Positions 12,520-23,932 of a DNA stretch of 64,000 nt are shown here, piece after piece (within the stretch, counting starts at the first letter, position 1; each line of letters starts with the position of its first letter). The stretch covers positions 1 through 64,000 of the forward strand of contig JAPEVF010000024.1 of NCBI GenBank assembly GCA_029747585.1, read 5' to 3'. The notes below the pieces were generated by a model. The model was not told the DNA's origin. It searched no databases and saw only the letters and a list, made by a program, of their open reading frames with translations. Origin of the DNA: Pleurotus djamor. Taxonomy: Eukaryota; Basidiomycota; Agaricomycetes; Agaricales; Pleurotaceae. The position numbers and the translations under genes are program-made.

Positions 12520-12993
12520 CCGGTTTTGAGGAGGGGCTGCGAAAGTGGCAGCACTTGGTCTTCGTGGCTGCTTTCCTTCTGAGACGTGGATCGTACACCA
12601 GTTGGACGCACCAATATCACCCCTAGATTCCTATTCGCCTCCTAATTGTACCTTACCACTGCGCCACTGTTCGACGACCTGGGCGATTTCTCATACTTAT
12701 GATAGTGCAGCGTCTGGAGTTTGTGATTTGAATGTAGAGATTAGGCGGGGTAAATGAGAATGGAACCGTTTCTACAGATACAGAGGGTACAACAGGCCGT
12801 ATCGTAAAAGGTCATCCAAGAAGAAAAAGGCGAGCTGAAGGCGTTCCAAGAAACCAAGAAAAGCAAAATGTGGGTAAGTTGGTAGGATAGAGGGTTATTA
12901 TAACGAGGATTAGGCGTGGTCGTGAGGAGACGTTAGTTGTGGTTGTTCTTCATCTCTACGGGCAATCGTGTGAGTATCCCAAACGACGCGTCT

Positions 12994-14354
12994 TTAGATG
13001 GGATAAGGGACGTACTCTGTGTTGAATATTCCTTCTTCGCCGTTGAAAAGGAATAGATCATAGAAAAAGGCGGCAACCTGCGCGCCGAGAACCGGAGCAA
13101 TAACTGGACACCAAAGCCAGTATTGACTTCAAGATAAATCAGCTTTGAATTCAAAGCCTAGAAGCGATGACGAAGTACTTACTTCCGGAAAGTGAACACT
13201 TCTCTACCGTACCCGACCATGGCGGTCATGATCCGCGGACCAAGGTCTCGAGCAGGGTTGATGGCATAACCTGGAGAATTGAAGTGGTTGGTAAGGTCAA
13301 GACGCGCTTGAAGAAGCGTTGAATTGCTCACCTGTCTGAACACCCAAGGCTGCACCAATGCCGAGAATCAGCATGAATAAAACTAGTGGTGCGAGGCCAG
13401 GTGGAGGTGGGGTGTTCTGCCTATCGGTCATTGCCAACACGACAAGCATCAAGATGACGGTGCCGAGGAATTCATCAAAGAAGGCTGATACATTCGTCAT
13501 ATAGTCGAGCTGTGTAACACCGACACATGAGCAAGCGTCGAACGAGACAACACGCCGAACAAAGAAACTCACAGCATAAGTAGCAAACAAACTCCCAGTC
13601 TTGACAGTCCGAATGCCTCTCCCACCCTCGAAGATATCAATCGCATGGAAGTAGTTCGCATATGTAATCGCAGCACCAATGATGCCCCCCATCAATTGGG
13701 CAAAAATATACACAGGAACCTTCTTCCACGGAAAGCCGCGCCAGGTGGCCAGTGCTAGCGTGACCTGCGATCGTGTGTGTCAGTTACGTCACTGGGAGCT
13801 GGAAATAGACGGAATGGCCTACAGCCGGATTTAAATGTCCACCAGAGATACCACCTGATACATACACACCCATGGCTACACCAACTGCCCAGCCAAAGTT
13901 TAGCGAGAGATAGTCCTAGGAGGCGATGGGTCAATAAATTTCGCGATGAAGAAGGGAATTACATACGCCTTTTGGTGTGGCCGAAACGCCCGTATTCGAA
14001 GATAAAACGACCTGGCAGTCGACAGCAGTTCCAAAGATGACGAGAATCATGACGCCAGCGAATTCGGCCATGGGTTCTCGAATCATTTGTCTGTGAATCG
14101 CGGAAAAGGCACCGATACCACAAAGGCGGGTCCATGATAAGCGTCGACTCCACTCGATCGAGTATATCTGGTACGAACCTGTGTCTCCACCACCTACTAG
14201 GATGTAGAGGATTTTTGCCCGACGTCCTCACGCGAGGATGAGGCGACGCCAACGGAGGTTGACAAGCTTTGTCTTGTGTTGGCGACTCCAAGCTCATCGC
14301 CTGTGCAGAGGAGACCTCTAGATGCGTAGTACTTGAATTTCTTGATTTCGCCAT
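12994..14354 (-). CDS. aquaglyceroporin (MIP family channel)
   Basis: Membrane channel for glycerol and/or water. Seven exons: 14354-14179, 14090-13967, 13915-13823, 13764-13573, 13509-13332, 13270-13183, 13126-12994. They total 984 nt, or 327 aa, with all phases closing. The first half-helix motif is [12 protein letters not shown] and the second is [14 protein letters not shown]. The Asp after NPAR is the mark of the glycerol-conducting (GlpF-like) subgroup. Other typical segments are [54 protein letters not shown] and [20 protein letters not shown]. The N-terminal tail of about 60 residues is hydrophilic (from [14 protein letters not shown]) and the C-terminus is short (NTEYVPYPI). Ns at 14362 and 14375 lie just upstream of the ATG and do not affect the protein. 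Confidence 0.95.
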
Positions 14355-14521
14355 TGCGAACNGACGCGTTTTTTNGATAGATGTGTGGTTTAGCGGTACA
14401 CTGGAGGAGCCCGGAGCGATGGACCAACTGGCGGGAGAGGATAGCAGCCTTCTTTGGTCGGGTAAAGCGACACCGTTGAGGAGAAGGATGAGAAAAGGAC
14501 GAAGGGGGTCAGCTGGGTCCC

Positions 14522-14530
14522 AATATATAC
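14522..14530 (-). promoter_or_regulatory. candidate TATA box of the aquaglyceroporin gene
   Basis: On the minus strand this reads GTATATATT, about 170 bases upstream of the ATG at 14354. It would imply a 5' UTR of about 130-140 nt. No initiator or transcript data support it. Confidence 0.35.
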
Positions 14531-16729
14531 GCGGGTGGGGAGAAGGTCCGACCAGCCATACTTGCACCTCTGGCGGATGCTGACATCAGCTGGATTGGGT
14601 CCTTTGCTTGTTTTCCTGATGATTCCCTGGGCGCGGTCGCACTCGTAACTGGATAAAATAATGTCAAGCTAGACTGCCCTCGAACTTGCTTTTTTGATGA
14701 AGTTTGGACCCGTTATGCCGTATCTTCGTACCGCAATCACCTCATACGGAGTACTCGTGACCAATAAGAAGCATCAGCCCCTTGTGCAGAGGACACATCG
14801 AGTAACAGCCAGGCGTGAAGAAGATGAAAAAGCAGGGACCGCGTTCCCATCCGTAGAACGCAAGATAATTTCGCTTCCAGCGTAGATATCATTTTGACTA
14901 CAAATCATTCACAACGTCAAGCCGCAGTCAAGCCACTGTCGATTAAGGAAGCTTTCTCGTGTACAAGGCATCCGTTGAATTAGAAGGAGTTCGAGAAGAT
15001 CATGCATGGGTGCTGAATGCATCAACAATCGGACGTGCGCTCTAACAGAGTTTTCCGGAACTTCCGGGGTTGCTGTATTTGCGTAGGACGTAGCGATGAG
15101 GTGAAGAAAGACCGTATAGCGGCGTTCGAATTCCTGCAGCTGGCGAAAAAAAAAACCAGAGGTGGATGAAAGGGAAATGAACTTCGTCTTGGCATCCACC
15201 GCTCAGGATCCTCAGGTCAGGGGTCCCTAGGAGCGCTTCAACGGCGCGAAGGCAAGGAAACTCAACGGAACGCGTTATCTTATGGGACTCGTTCGTGAAA
15301 GCACTAGTCTTCCGATGCAAGCTTGAAGACTATTGCCAATGCAGTATGTACAATTTACTCAACACAGACTGACGAGCTGGTCAAGGGCTCGAAAAAAAAT
15401 CAAAATCTTCTACTTTTTAAAATGAATTCATTTAGGTGGCAGACGCCCTGCTTAAATGAATGATGCCGACGGTGTTAAGGAACGCGTAACTTTTACGTGT
15501 ATCGCGACGCGATCATGATTCATGGATCGGAATTGCCATCTATGTAGGTTATTGTCTAAACGTAGGTGATCGGTTGCCAGCAGCAGAGTGTCGAGAAAGA
15601 GAAAAACGTGGTGTTTTCGGAACATGCTGCGTATGTTTTCTATGACATGTCAACATGTCAACTGCGGATCGAAAACATACCTGACAGAAAAACTATATTC
15701 ATCTGACGAGCCTGAGGTGCAGGGGAGTGACTAACCATGAATCCCATGGACCTTCGGAGAACTTGGAGTCGTTGGTGCGAGTCGTACGTGGCGAAGGAAC
15801 TTCAAGGATGGATATCGCACAATGAAGCGCACGCAAAACGCCTGTGGTGGAGCCGCATACTTTCTGGGGGACCTTCCAGGTCATCCACGAAGAGTCTATG
15901 AGCGATTTGTCGTTGAGGGTCATGTAAAGTGGAGCAAATGCTTAAAATTCAAGCTTCAAGCTTTAAGGGTTGTGGAGTTGTGGCTTCGAGGATATATGTC
16001 CGTTGCGCACCACAGAAGAATAGCCAGTTTGTGGGGATGAGCTATTAAACAAGCTTCAAGCTTGACGGGCTCCATCAGGGACAGGTGCTGCGAGACGTAC
16101 AGCGGCCAGTGACTCGGAGCAAAGTTCCAAGGAGTGATTCTGAGCTTGTAAATATTGGAGACAGACGTACGTTGCAGACAATAAGCTTGAAGTGGGCCAC
16201 CAGCTCCAACATTCGACTTTCGGGAGTTACTTCGCAGAGTGCCTTCGCATTGCCCCATAGAATTCATAGAACTTTGCTAGGAACACAGGAAACATTGCGG
16301 GTACGTTTATGGAGGCCACCATCCTTATCCTTCGACTATGCAGAGATGAGCCAAGCCCCATGCATGGTGGTGGAGTACAGCAAGCCTGAGCCATTACCAC
16401 ACATCCTGCGATTCGTTTCGAAGACAATGAAGGAGTTCCGACGATGTACATGTTGGTCTGAACCAGGATGCGAGTCTGAGCGCGCGAACAGGTCGTCTCG
16501 AGCCCTCAAAAGTAGATCGCAACATTGAGACGACGGGGGGTGGTTGATTTACAAGATCCTAGTAGCTGAGACCAGCCAATGGAGAAAGCTGCATTCTGAG
16601 CGTGATGGAGGCAGCACCGCAAAGTTGATGGTGAAAGTCAAAAGTCGGTGCTACTAGCGCTTTCGCACGCAAAGTGATGCAGTTGAACCCTGCCATTCCA
16701 GTATCTTTGAGCAGCTTCTTCGTTCAGCC
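14531..16729. other. gene-poor 2.2-kb region
   Basis: This region is upstream of both the aquaglyceroporin (-) and the F-box gene (+). Only short reading frames are present and none has a recognisable motif. Details seen: a poly-A run near 15146, an imperfect hairpin at 15426-15461, a direct repeat of CATGTCAA around 15645-15662, and repeated AAGCTTCAAGCTT-like words at 15950-16065. It could be degraded mobile DNA, but I cannot show that. Confidence 0.4.
15426..15461. repeat. short inverted repeat
   Basis: ATTCATTTA (15426-15434) is matched by TAAATGAAT (15453-15461), a perfect 9-bp stem that continues imperfectly inward around GGTGGCAG / CCCTGC. The AT-rich ends and GC-rich centre could be a hairpin, a terminator or a miniature element end. 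No target-site duplication is evident. Confidence 0.5.
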
Positions 16730-18441
16730 ATGCCCCAGGTGAGTTCCACACTGCGCATTCCATCGTCGCAGAGCTCAGCTTTTTGCAATGCGACAGTTAT
16801 TACTCAGACGGTCACTGAAAGACCATCGCGTACTCCCGAACCTTCCTACGGAAATATGGCTCCAAATCACTTCCTACCTGTCCGAAGAGGACATAAGGGA
16901 GCTTTACTTCTTGAATAACGTCTTCTACCAGCAAGCAATGGACATACGATATAGAAAATTCGTAGTCTCTGAGGGCATGAGTATGTCTCAACTGCTTTGC
17001 TTGAGGTAAGTCCGCCCAGCTGGTCCCCGAATTTCGTACTATTTCCGCTGGGTTGACCGCGTATTCCCTTTCTCTCAGCAACATGCCATCCTTGGCTGCT
17101 CGTGTCAAGAACCTGGACATCGATCTACGAGCCCTGGCAGAGCACGCTGACGTCAAGACAACGTGGTTGGATCGTTTGGAATCCGCGCTGCACCTTCCTT
17201 CCCGCGGGAAACCCTGTGGCACTGTCGAAGACGCGTCCTCTGTCTTTGTAGAGGGCTTGGAATTCGCCACAGCTGTCAGGCAGTGCCATCTACGCGTTGA
17301 ATCGGAAGAGGTTCTGCGTACTACCTTGGCCAACTTGCGTAGGCTATGGAATATCCTCCATGGACGCGTGGAGACTCTTGCGCTGGATGTTTACTCGGAA
17401 GGCGTTGATTTCGTGTCGCAGACGCTTGATGATTTATCATGCATCAAACACCTCTCTGTAAACCTCAGGGACGAGCATTCTGCTTCCAAGTCATGGGACG
17501 CCGTTTCCACGAGCAGTCTTGCTAGGTTGTTTAACAATGCATCGGACAACTTGGAGATGTTGTCCTTGAGGTCATCCTTCGTGACGTCTATACCATGGCT
17601 GCGCTTGTCTCTGAATAACCTATGTAAGTCAACCACATGTCGCCCCGTCGATCCAAGCGCTCACTCACTTTCCTCTAGCACCCATACCTACACTCAAAAG
17701 AATCCATCTCGACATCCCTTACGATGATATCACAGGGACCGTCGCCTCCCATTTTATCAATTCCCATCCTCTCATCGAAGAACTAACACTCATACCCTAC
17801 TTTTCCATCCACTCAGACCTAACACCCATCTCCTCCATCAACCTCCCAAATCTTCGCAAACTCACCCTTCGACTTAACCTCCAACCCAGGCAATACTTCC
17901 GTTTCTGGGGCGGTCTCCTCAATTTCGCTCAGCTCACCCACCTTAGCATCTACAGCTCCGTTCATTCGAAGAATCGAATCCTCATCGTATGCGAGGCGTT
18001 CATGCATTCTGGGATTGGAAACCAACTACGATACCTCACTTTCGATACCCCATTGATACCCTACTGGCTCTTTGATAACATCGTCCCTGCCTTCCCACAG
18101 CTACATTCTCTCTATATTCGAGCCAAATATCTCGCCGCTGATAATGATGGAACGACATGGGATCTGGTGAGTCCCCCTCAAGCGTCTTGACTCTCGCGAC
18201 TGATCGGTCGCTCTCAAAGGACCTCTTTGAATCACATATGACTGCAAGACAATACCCACAGTGGACACTCCACGATCTCACTATCATCCAGTATGGAGAC
18301 GACGCGTCCCAAAGCAACAGGGGCTCCTCGTTTGAAGCCATGGAAATTGCATCGAGGTCAATACCAAGCGTTCAAAGCTTTTGTGGATGGGGTACCAAAG
18401 ATCCCTCATTCGCACACAAACATGTCGCATGGAGAATTTAA
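16730..18441 (+). CDS. F-box domain protein with LRR-like C-terminus
   Basis: Probable substrate adaptor of an SCF ubiquitin ligase. Exons 16730-16738, 16779-17005, 17079-17623, 17679-18166, 18220-18441 total 1491 nt (496 aa) and all phases close. The first exon encodes only MPQ and is followed by a 40-bp intron. An alternative start is the Met at 16788. The F-box is near the N-terminus: VLPNLPTEIWLQITSYLSEE, then LYFLNNVFYQQAMDIRYRKF. The remainder has the leucine-rich, irregular repeats typical of agaricomycete F-box/LRR proteins (NLPNLRKLTLRLNL, FAQLTHLSIYSSV, QLHSLYIRAKYL). The C-terminal part (YPQWTLHDLTIIQ..SIPSVQSFCGW) resembles that of the gene at 30664-32293 (TWSLRHLDIR..CTPSIEYLWG), so the two are distant paralogs. 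The target is unknown. Confidence 0.85.
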
Positions 18442-18556
18442 GCATTAATGTATGAATATGTATATAATGTATGGTGGTGATGATAGTGCCACGCTATGTG
18501 CTACGTAGCTCTTGAACAAGAAAAGGAAGTTACGGCCTCCAGACTCGATGGACTTC

Positions 18557-20415
18557 CTAGATGGGCGGCGTGCCTTCAGAATTCTGTATTTTCCCTTGAA
18601 TGGTGTCCATGACACTTTTTCTAAACTCCCTACAAAATTCGTCGTCGAATGAGTGACACCAATAGCGATCCAGAAGTAACTCACTCAAAAGCAGCCATTT
18701 GTTCGTGATGCTGCGTCCTTTCGATTTGATATGCCTGATCCAGGCGGTCGTATTGTCGACGGAGATGGTCATATCTCAGCTCGAGGCTTTCATATAACAA
18801 GCGTTCAGTGCTAATTCTGGGAGGTCCCGTTGGAAGGTGGCAGCCAAAAGCCACCGGTGAACTGGGGAGGGTTGGTCTGGTCGAGGTGGTCGAAGTTGAA
18901 ACTGCGGCTGTGACAGCATTCTTGCCTACCGATGTGGTCGCCGTTGACGACTTTAGAATCAACCCGGCCGGAAGGGGGTTGGGGTTGACTACACGAGGGA
19001 AGACGGTGGCAGCCTCGATGCCCTTTGCTGCGCAAGTCGATTGAGATCGATTAGGGACCTGTAGTTTCATTTCGGTCAAAGAAGGGCGTTCAGATGATCG
19101 ACCGGAAGTATTATCAACAGGATGTGAGGCTGGCTGAACCGCGGTTGCGGTTGATACTACAGGCAGGAGAGGTCGAGCCGAGATAAGAGGGGGTGGTACA
19201 GGTACTTCCACAGCGTTCTTGACAGGTAAGGTAGCTGTCGACAAATTCGAAGTCGACTTGGTGGTCCCAGCGGGAGGGTTGAAGGTGATTGGACGGGGGA
19301 CGGTAGAAACAGCCTCGGTGCTCTTTGGTTCTTCAGTCGTCGCTTGGTCAGGAATCGGAACCTTTGCTTCACTTGGGGAAGAAATGTGAGGGCCTGTAGA
19401 ACTGGACGGGACATCGGGAAGGCGTGGCTGAGCCGCGGGTGACTCTGCAAGTGGGAGAGAACTGGGAAGCTTTTCAGCCGACACGGTCGCACTGGAAGGG
19501 ATCACCGTAGGCGTCGCTGTAGTTGGGTCGGCCTCGGGCGCCTTGGATGCCAATACGACATTGCCAAAAATGGCGCGTCGAATCATAGGTCGAATTGCCG
19601 GAACTTGGGAAGGGTCTGAGCTAGAGCTTTTATCGCTACTAGCTCCTTCTCGGTTTCCAACGCTAGAAGTCGGATCTGGCGATTCCATCCACACATCATC
19701 GGGAGACTTTCTCTTCCTGAACCCGAGGAACGAGTTGGAGGAACTTGGCCCAAGGGAGCTTTTCCCGAAAGCGACACTTGAATCAGTTGTTGATTGGGGT
19801 TTGATGAATTCGCGAGAGGAGGCATCGGCGGCGGTGAACACAGGCATCGTTGCAATGTCCAGAGGGTTTGGCTGGCTGGAAGGGTGTCCTATCGTCGGGT
19901 CGGGAACTTGCACAATACAAGCGGAAGTAGTAGTTGATGACACAGAGGACGCATGAGGGTCCGGTGGGGGCGTGATCATTATCTGCTGCAAGATGTAAAC
20001 GTCCCCGGAGTCAGTGCCCCGACCACGATCATGACCACGGGATCCACGCTCAAAGCATACGTTCGACAATCCTGATATTGAAGCCAAAGAACATTGAGAG
20101 GCGCGAAAGAAAGAGATATTAGAGCCATACCTGAATGAAAGTCGGCACTACGAGCCAGATGAACTAAATCTTGTTGGACTAGAAAATGGATTAACGGGTG
20201 CGTTGAAATCCCACAAAGCGGTTTTCTTTACCAAGTTCGAGGAGGCGACGACGCTTAGCTGGACGAGTCAAGCGTTCAAGTGCCTGCCTGTCAAGTTCAA
20301 GTTCACGTTCGTCCTCGGACTCAGAATCAGAAGCAGGTGCTCTGAAAGCCTGTCAATAAATGGGTGTGAATTAAGATGGGGATGGTAGCGGAGATGTATA
20401 TAAGTACGTTACCAT
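18557..20415 (-). CDS. unrecognised disordered protein with Tyr-spaced C-terminal coiled coil, copy A of a three-gene array
   Basis: No known family recognised. Exons 20415-20413 (ATG only), 20349-20232, 20178-20131, 20071-18685 and 18629-18557 total 1629 nt (542 aa), with phases 0-1-1-2. The N-terminus is acidic then basic (SDSESEDERELELDRQALER, TRPAKRRRLL). An RG-type patch follows (ERGSRGHDRGRG), then about 380 residues rich in S, P, T and V. It ends with a coiled coil in which tyrosines recur at about seven-residue spacing (LRYDHLRRQYDRLDQAYQIE), then MAAFE|EFRKS, where the bar is the last intron inside a Glu codon. The same coil, spacing and phase-2 intron occur in the two genes immediately downstream of it (20988-21576, 22380-23510). 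A KRKSPDD motif (about residue 170) could be a nuclear signal. Confident it is a gene; function unknown. Confidence 0.8.
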
Positions 20416-20490
20416 TTTATTCGTCCACTCAGACGGCACGCGAATTCTTCAGAAAGGTACGGGAGGCTGAAGGATATCGTGCTTCTGTGG

Positions 20491-20500
20491 GTATATATAC
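20491..20500 (-). promoter_or_regulatory. candidate TATA box of copy A
   Basis: The palindromic word GTATATATAC lies 76 bases upstream of the ATG at 20415 on the minus strand. That is a plausible core-promoter distance for a fungal gene with a short leader. Confidence 0.4.
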
Positions 20501-20987
20501 GAGAAGACATGATGTAGACATGAGGCCCCCACAGAAAAGGCCAGCGGGTCAAAGCAGCACATAGCAGGTACTAGAGTGGTCGCCCTACAATGGAGCCGTA
20601 GTCTTTGTGTTTATTCCGCAGCTGTACGAAGATCGGGAGAACACTGGTAGGCAGGTGAAAGGTTCTTTCATGGAGGAAGTCTCAACTTCCAATGTGTGTT
20701 GGTTTGGAATTTTGTTGCGAGATAGGTGTGGCCCTCGGCGGCCCCGGATCGATGTAAGAACTTTGAGATGGCAATATTGACGTCGTGATCGTCTAAACCA
20801 ACGCTGAACTTAGACGCCGAGAGTGACGCCGAAAAGGACTTCTCCTAATGTCAATCAGGGGGGATGACCCACATCCTTCCCCCACTGTTTTCGATCGAGT
20901 AGTTGTAAGATGGGGTAGGATGAGCACTAAATTCTGTCTGCGATAAGCTTAGACAACGGGTGGCGAGGCTAAACAGTTATAAGCCTA

Positions 20988-21576
20988 TTATTTATGATCT
21001 TTTTGGTCTATGAGCGACGTCAATTGTTCCCTGTAAAAGGTGGTTGCACTGAGTATGATGATCGACGGGGCGGCAAGAAACTCACTCTAGCGCTGCCACA
21101 CGACCTTTCTGGTAGCCTACATCCTGTACATACCTCTCCTTAAGCCTGGTGTACCTCGTTTGCAGTTGCAAATATCGCTGAGAGAGATCACGGTATTTAT
21201 CTGTAGACTCGGAGGGGATTTCCGGGGTTTTTGGTGCAAGGTCATTACCAGATACGAGAGATCCTTGCGAAGATCCAGAAAGAATTGCATTCGCAGCCTG
21301 ACGGGCGGCGGCAATGTGCGCCAGTTCTGTCGGTGACTCTGCCCCAAGTAAACCACGTCGGTGAACTGTCAGGTGCGGAAGTGATTGAGTGATGTAGATT
21401 CGCTCTCGCTTCACCGGTGGGTTCACACCGGGAGGAGCCTCAAACTTTTTGACACCCAGAAAAGTCTCGGTAATGAGGCCGTTCGGGCCTTTGCGGGTGG
21501 ATTGGATCACCTCCGGAGTCTGGTGGCCGTTCCCAGGAGGCATGTATGCAAGGGATGCTGAAGGGGTCGACGACAT
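20988..21576 (-). CDS. unrecognised coiled-coil protein, copy B of the array (5' exons missing or not found)
   Basis: Paralog of the flanking genes. The certain exons are 21576-21086 and 21030-20988. The frame is open upstream to about 21690, but the first in-frame ATG is at 21576 (MSSTPSASLAYMPPGNG). It ends with KYRDLSQRYLQLQTRYTRLK, then RVAALE|EQLTSLIDQKDHK, with the same phase-2 intron inside a Glu codon as copies A and C. Unlike them, I cannot find an ATG-only exon or an RG-rich exon upstream. A possible exon at 21839-21786 reads ASPAKSARVSVKSDPESQ before a GT, but its phase does not join well. Copy B may be N-terminally truncated, or may use a start I cannot see. Middle residues are less repetitive than in copy A (PVKRERIYITQSLPHLTVHR). 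Confidence 0.65.
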
Positions 21577-22379
21577 GGCAACTCTCGGTGAAGTGACCTC
21601 AAGGGGGACCCTCGGGTTGATTGCCTTGCGGTTCAATGAGACGATTTTATGGCTTCGATGGGGACCTATGAGGCAGATACCGACCACTAAAGTACTAATG
21701 GTTTACCCCTATGCAATTCGAGTAGGTAGGTGAGACGGTTGAAAACTGTAGTTTTTCTGCGAGCTTTACCTGGTTGGTGGGATACCTGAGACTCTGGATC
21801 ACTCTTAACGCTAACGCGTGCCGATTTCGCAGGCGACGCAGAATTGAGTACTTAGTGAAGCAGTAAGAATGTCAGCCTCGGGTGCCGTAAAAAGGAGAAC
21901 TGTGACGAGGTCAAGCGTACACCGTTATTTGATTAGACCTTCAGTAATATCGAATATCGATATTGATGCACTTTTAACGTCCAGAAGCAGGCGTCGCCTA
22001 TGTGTGTAATGGCGAGGAGAGAAAGGAAGGGGACGAACAGCTGCCTTACTGGCCTTAGGCGCCTAGGCTCAGCTCCTATTGCTAGGGGGATTTCGAAGCC
22101 CACAATATTCCTGTTCGTCTGGGTTCCCGGAGTGTAGTGTTGGTGTGATGGGGCATTATTGTTCATTCTGCAGGTGCACCGTGAGTTCGTCGACGCCCCG
22201 TCGATGTACCTACAAGAATCCGATGATCAAGCAAGGACACTCCCCTCATGCCTAACAGTTCAACATCCCTCCGCCATTCCTCGATATACAAGAAATTGGA
22301 GTAAGAATGGAATACGATAGTATTAACCTACCTACGCTACGATTAAGCCAATAATGGCAAGATAATAGATGATGGAGTT

Positions 22380-23510
22380 TTAGACCGATTCCTTCTGCTC
22401 CCCTTTCCCCCTGAGGAACTGAAGCTCTTCCCTGACATGAAGGAGTTCGGCGGGTTGCCAAGATGGAGAAAGTCAACGAAGAAGCGTACCGTAAAGTCGC
22501 TACACGACCTCGCTGAAATGCTACGTCTCGTTCATATGCACTCTTGAGGTTCTCGTACCTCGTACACAGGGTGTTGTATCGTTCCAAAAGGTCACGGTGC
22601 TTGTCTGCAAGCTCGGCGGATGGTGCCTGCGTAGAAATTGGAGAGCGGACGTCGCAAGATGCGCCGTTGGGCGTGTCTGAACGTGCGGGAGCCGATACAA
22701 CCGGCGGTGGCCTGGGATCTTTCGACAGTTGAGGCCGAGGTTCTACTCCGGTCGTTTGATTTGGTGAACCGTGCTGTATTTGGGCTGGAGGTGGGATAGG
22801 CTGAGAGGGACGACTTCGCTTCGGAGGGGGTTTCACCTCTTGAGGAAGCTCCGTCTCCTCCCTCTTTCTAATACCAAGGACACTACCAGTAGGGGGAGCT
22901 TTCAAAGTGACTTGAGCTGTCGCCGTCGTTCCCGTGCCCGCGATGAGAGGTGTAGATGTCGGGTAATGCTTAATGTCAACTGCTGGGGATGGCGGGGAGA
23001 CTGGGGCTCTTGACGAAGCGACTCCAGGGCGGACAAAGCGAGCCGAGGCTTCTCCTGCGGTGGAATGGGACGATTGAACTTCGACGGGCAATTGTAAGGC
23101 TTGGGCTGGAGGATTAATCGCATCCGCTTTTTGACGTGGATGAACTTGTGGAACTCCCCCACGGCCACGACTTCGGCCTCGACCATTAAATTTGTTGGAT
23201 CGCTTTCCTCCTGAGCTCGAGTAGATAAGGGAGTTGAAGAAATTGTTCTGGTTCAGGAACTTACCTCGCTGTTGGGGTTTCTGGGCATCAAGCTGACGCC
23301 CGTAACGAGCCATCGCAGCCACTGCAAAATTTACTGAGGAACTGATAATAAGCGGCAGACCCGTAGGAGTGGGCGGTGTCTCTTACGGTCTGCAAGTGAG
23401 GCCTGTTGTCTTTGGTAGAGACGCTCCTCGAAGTAATTCTTTGGGACAGGCGCCGCCTAAGATACATGCATCAAATTCTGATCGTCGCAGACAGAGAGAG
23501 TAGTCACCAT
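22380..23510 (-). CDS. unrecognised RG-rich coiled-coil protein, copy C of the array
   Basis: Paralog of copies A and B. Exons 23510-23508 (ATG only), 23456-23387, 23321-23265, 23210-22490 and 22431-22380 total 903 nt (300 aa), again with phases 0-1-1-2. The third intron (54 bp, GTAAGT..CAG) is a multiple of three and open, so its retention would also give a protein. The N-terminus reads MAAPVPKNYFEERLYQRQQA, then LAAMARYGRQLDAQ. An RG patch follows (FNGRGRSRGRGGVPQ), then a P/S/T-rich region with a bipartite basic motif (GIRKREE..PPPKRSRPSQ). The end is the coiled coil KHRDLLERYNTLCTRYENLK, then RVATLR|EELQFLRGKGEQ. RG-rich regions often bind RNA, so a nuclear RNA-associated role is possible but unproven. 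Confidence 0.8.
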
Positions 23511-23932
23511 GACTCCTGAGCGACAATTGTGCGGCTTTGCTCAGTCAAAGTTATCAACGTTAACGCTGAAGGGTAGGAAAGGATGTCGGAGAGGACACAG
23601 TCGACGGTGGGGAAGAGGGGGTAAGGAGATAAGAAGGCTAGTGCCTCAGCTCCTATAGTAGTCAAGAGCAGATAGGTTGAAAATTTGAAGTCCGTGATAA
23701 TACCGCTCTGTCGTCAAGCTAATCTCTGCCTAGCGTCGAGCCTATAGATGGCTTCGTTTGCACAGAGAATCTCGTCCTTTCAGCCTAATACCTTCCCTTC
23801 CAGAGATGGGATGTGGAAGGGTGAAAACCAGCAGGCGTCACTGCGGCCCCTGACTTTGAGCGTCTGATTGAGCGTCTATGCGCTGAATGAGTCCGACTGT
23901 CCGGACGTTGTCTCCGTAATTGCGTCCACACC
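23511..23932. other. bidirectional upstream region between copy C and ISD11
   Basis: About 420 bases separate two divergent starts. Both promoters should lie here. I see no clear TATA box and no RNA gene. Confidence 0.4.

Noticed and set aside
13959..14567. Single 202-codon minus-strand frame across the aquaglyceroporin 5' end
   Set aside because: Only its middle part (14354-14179) is coding. Reading on past the intron donor at 14178 loses the channel frame that begins MIREPMAEF.
15699..16528. Several 70-150 codon frames on both strands
   Set aside because: No recognisable motif, no consistent exon joining, and frames overlap each other on both strands.
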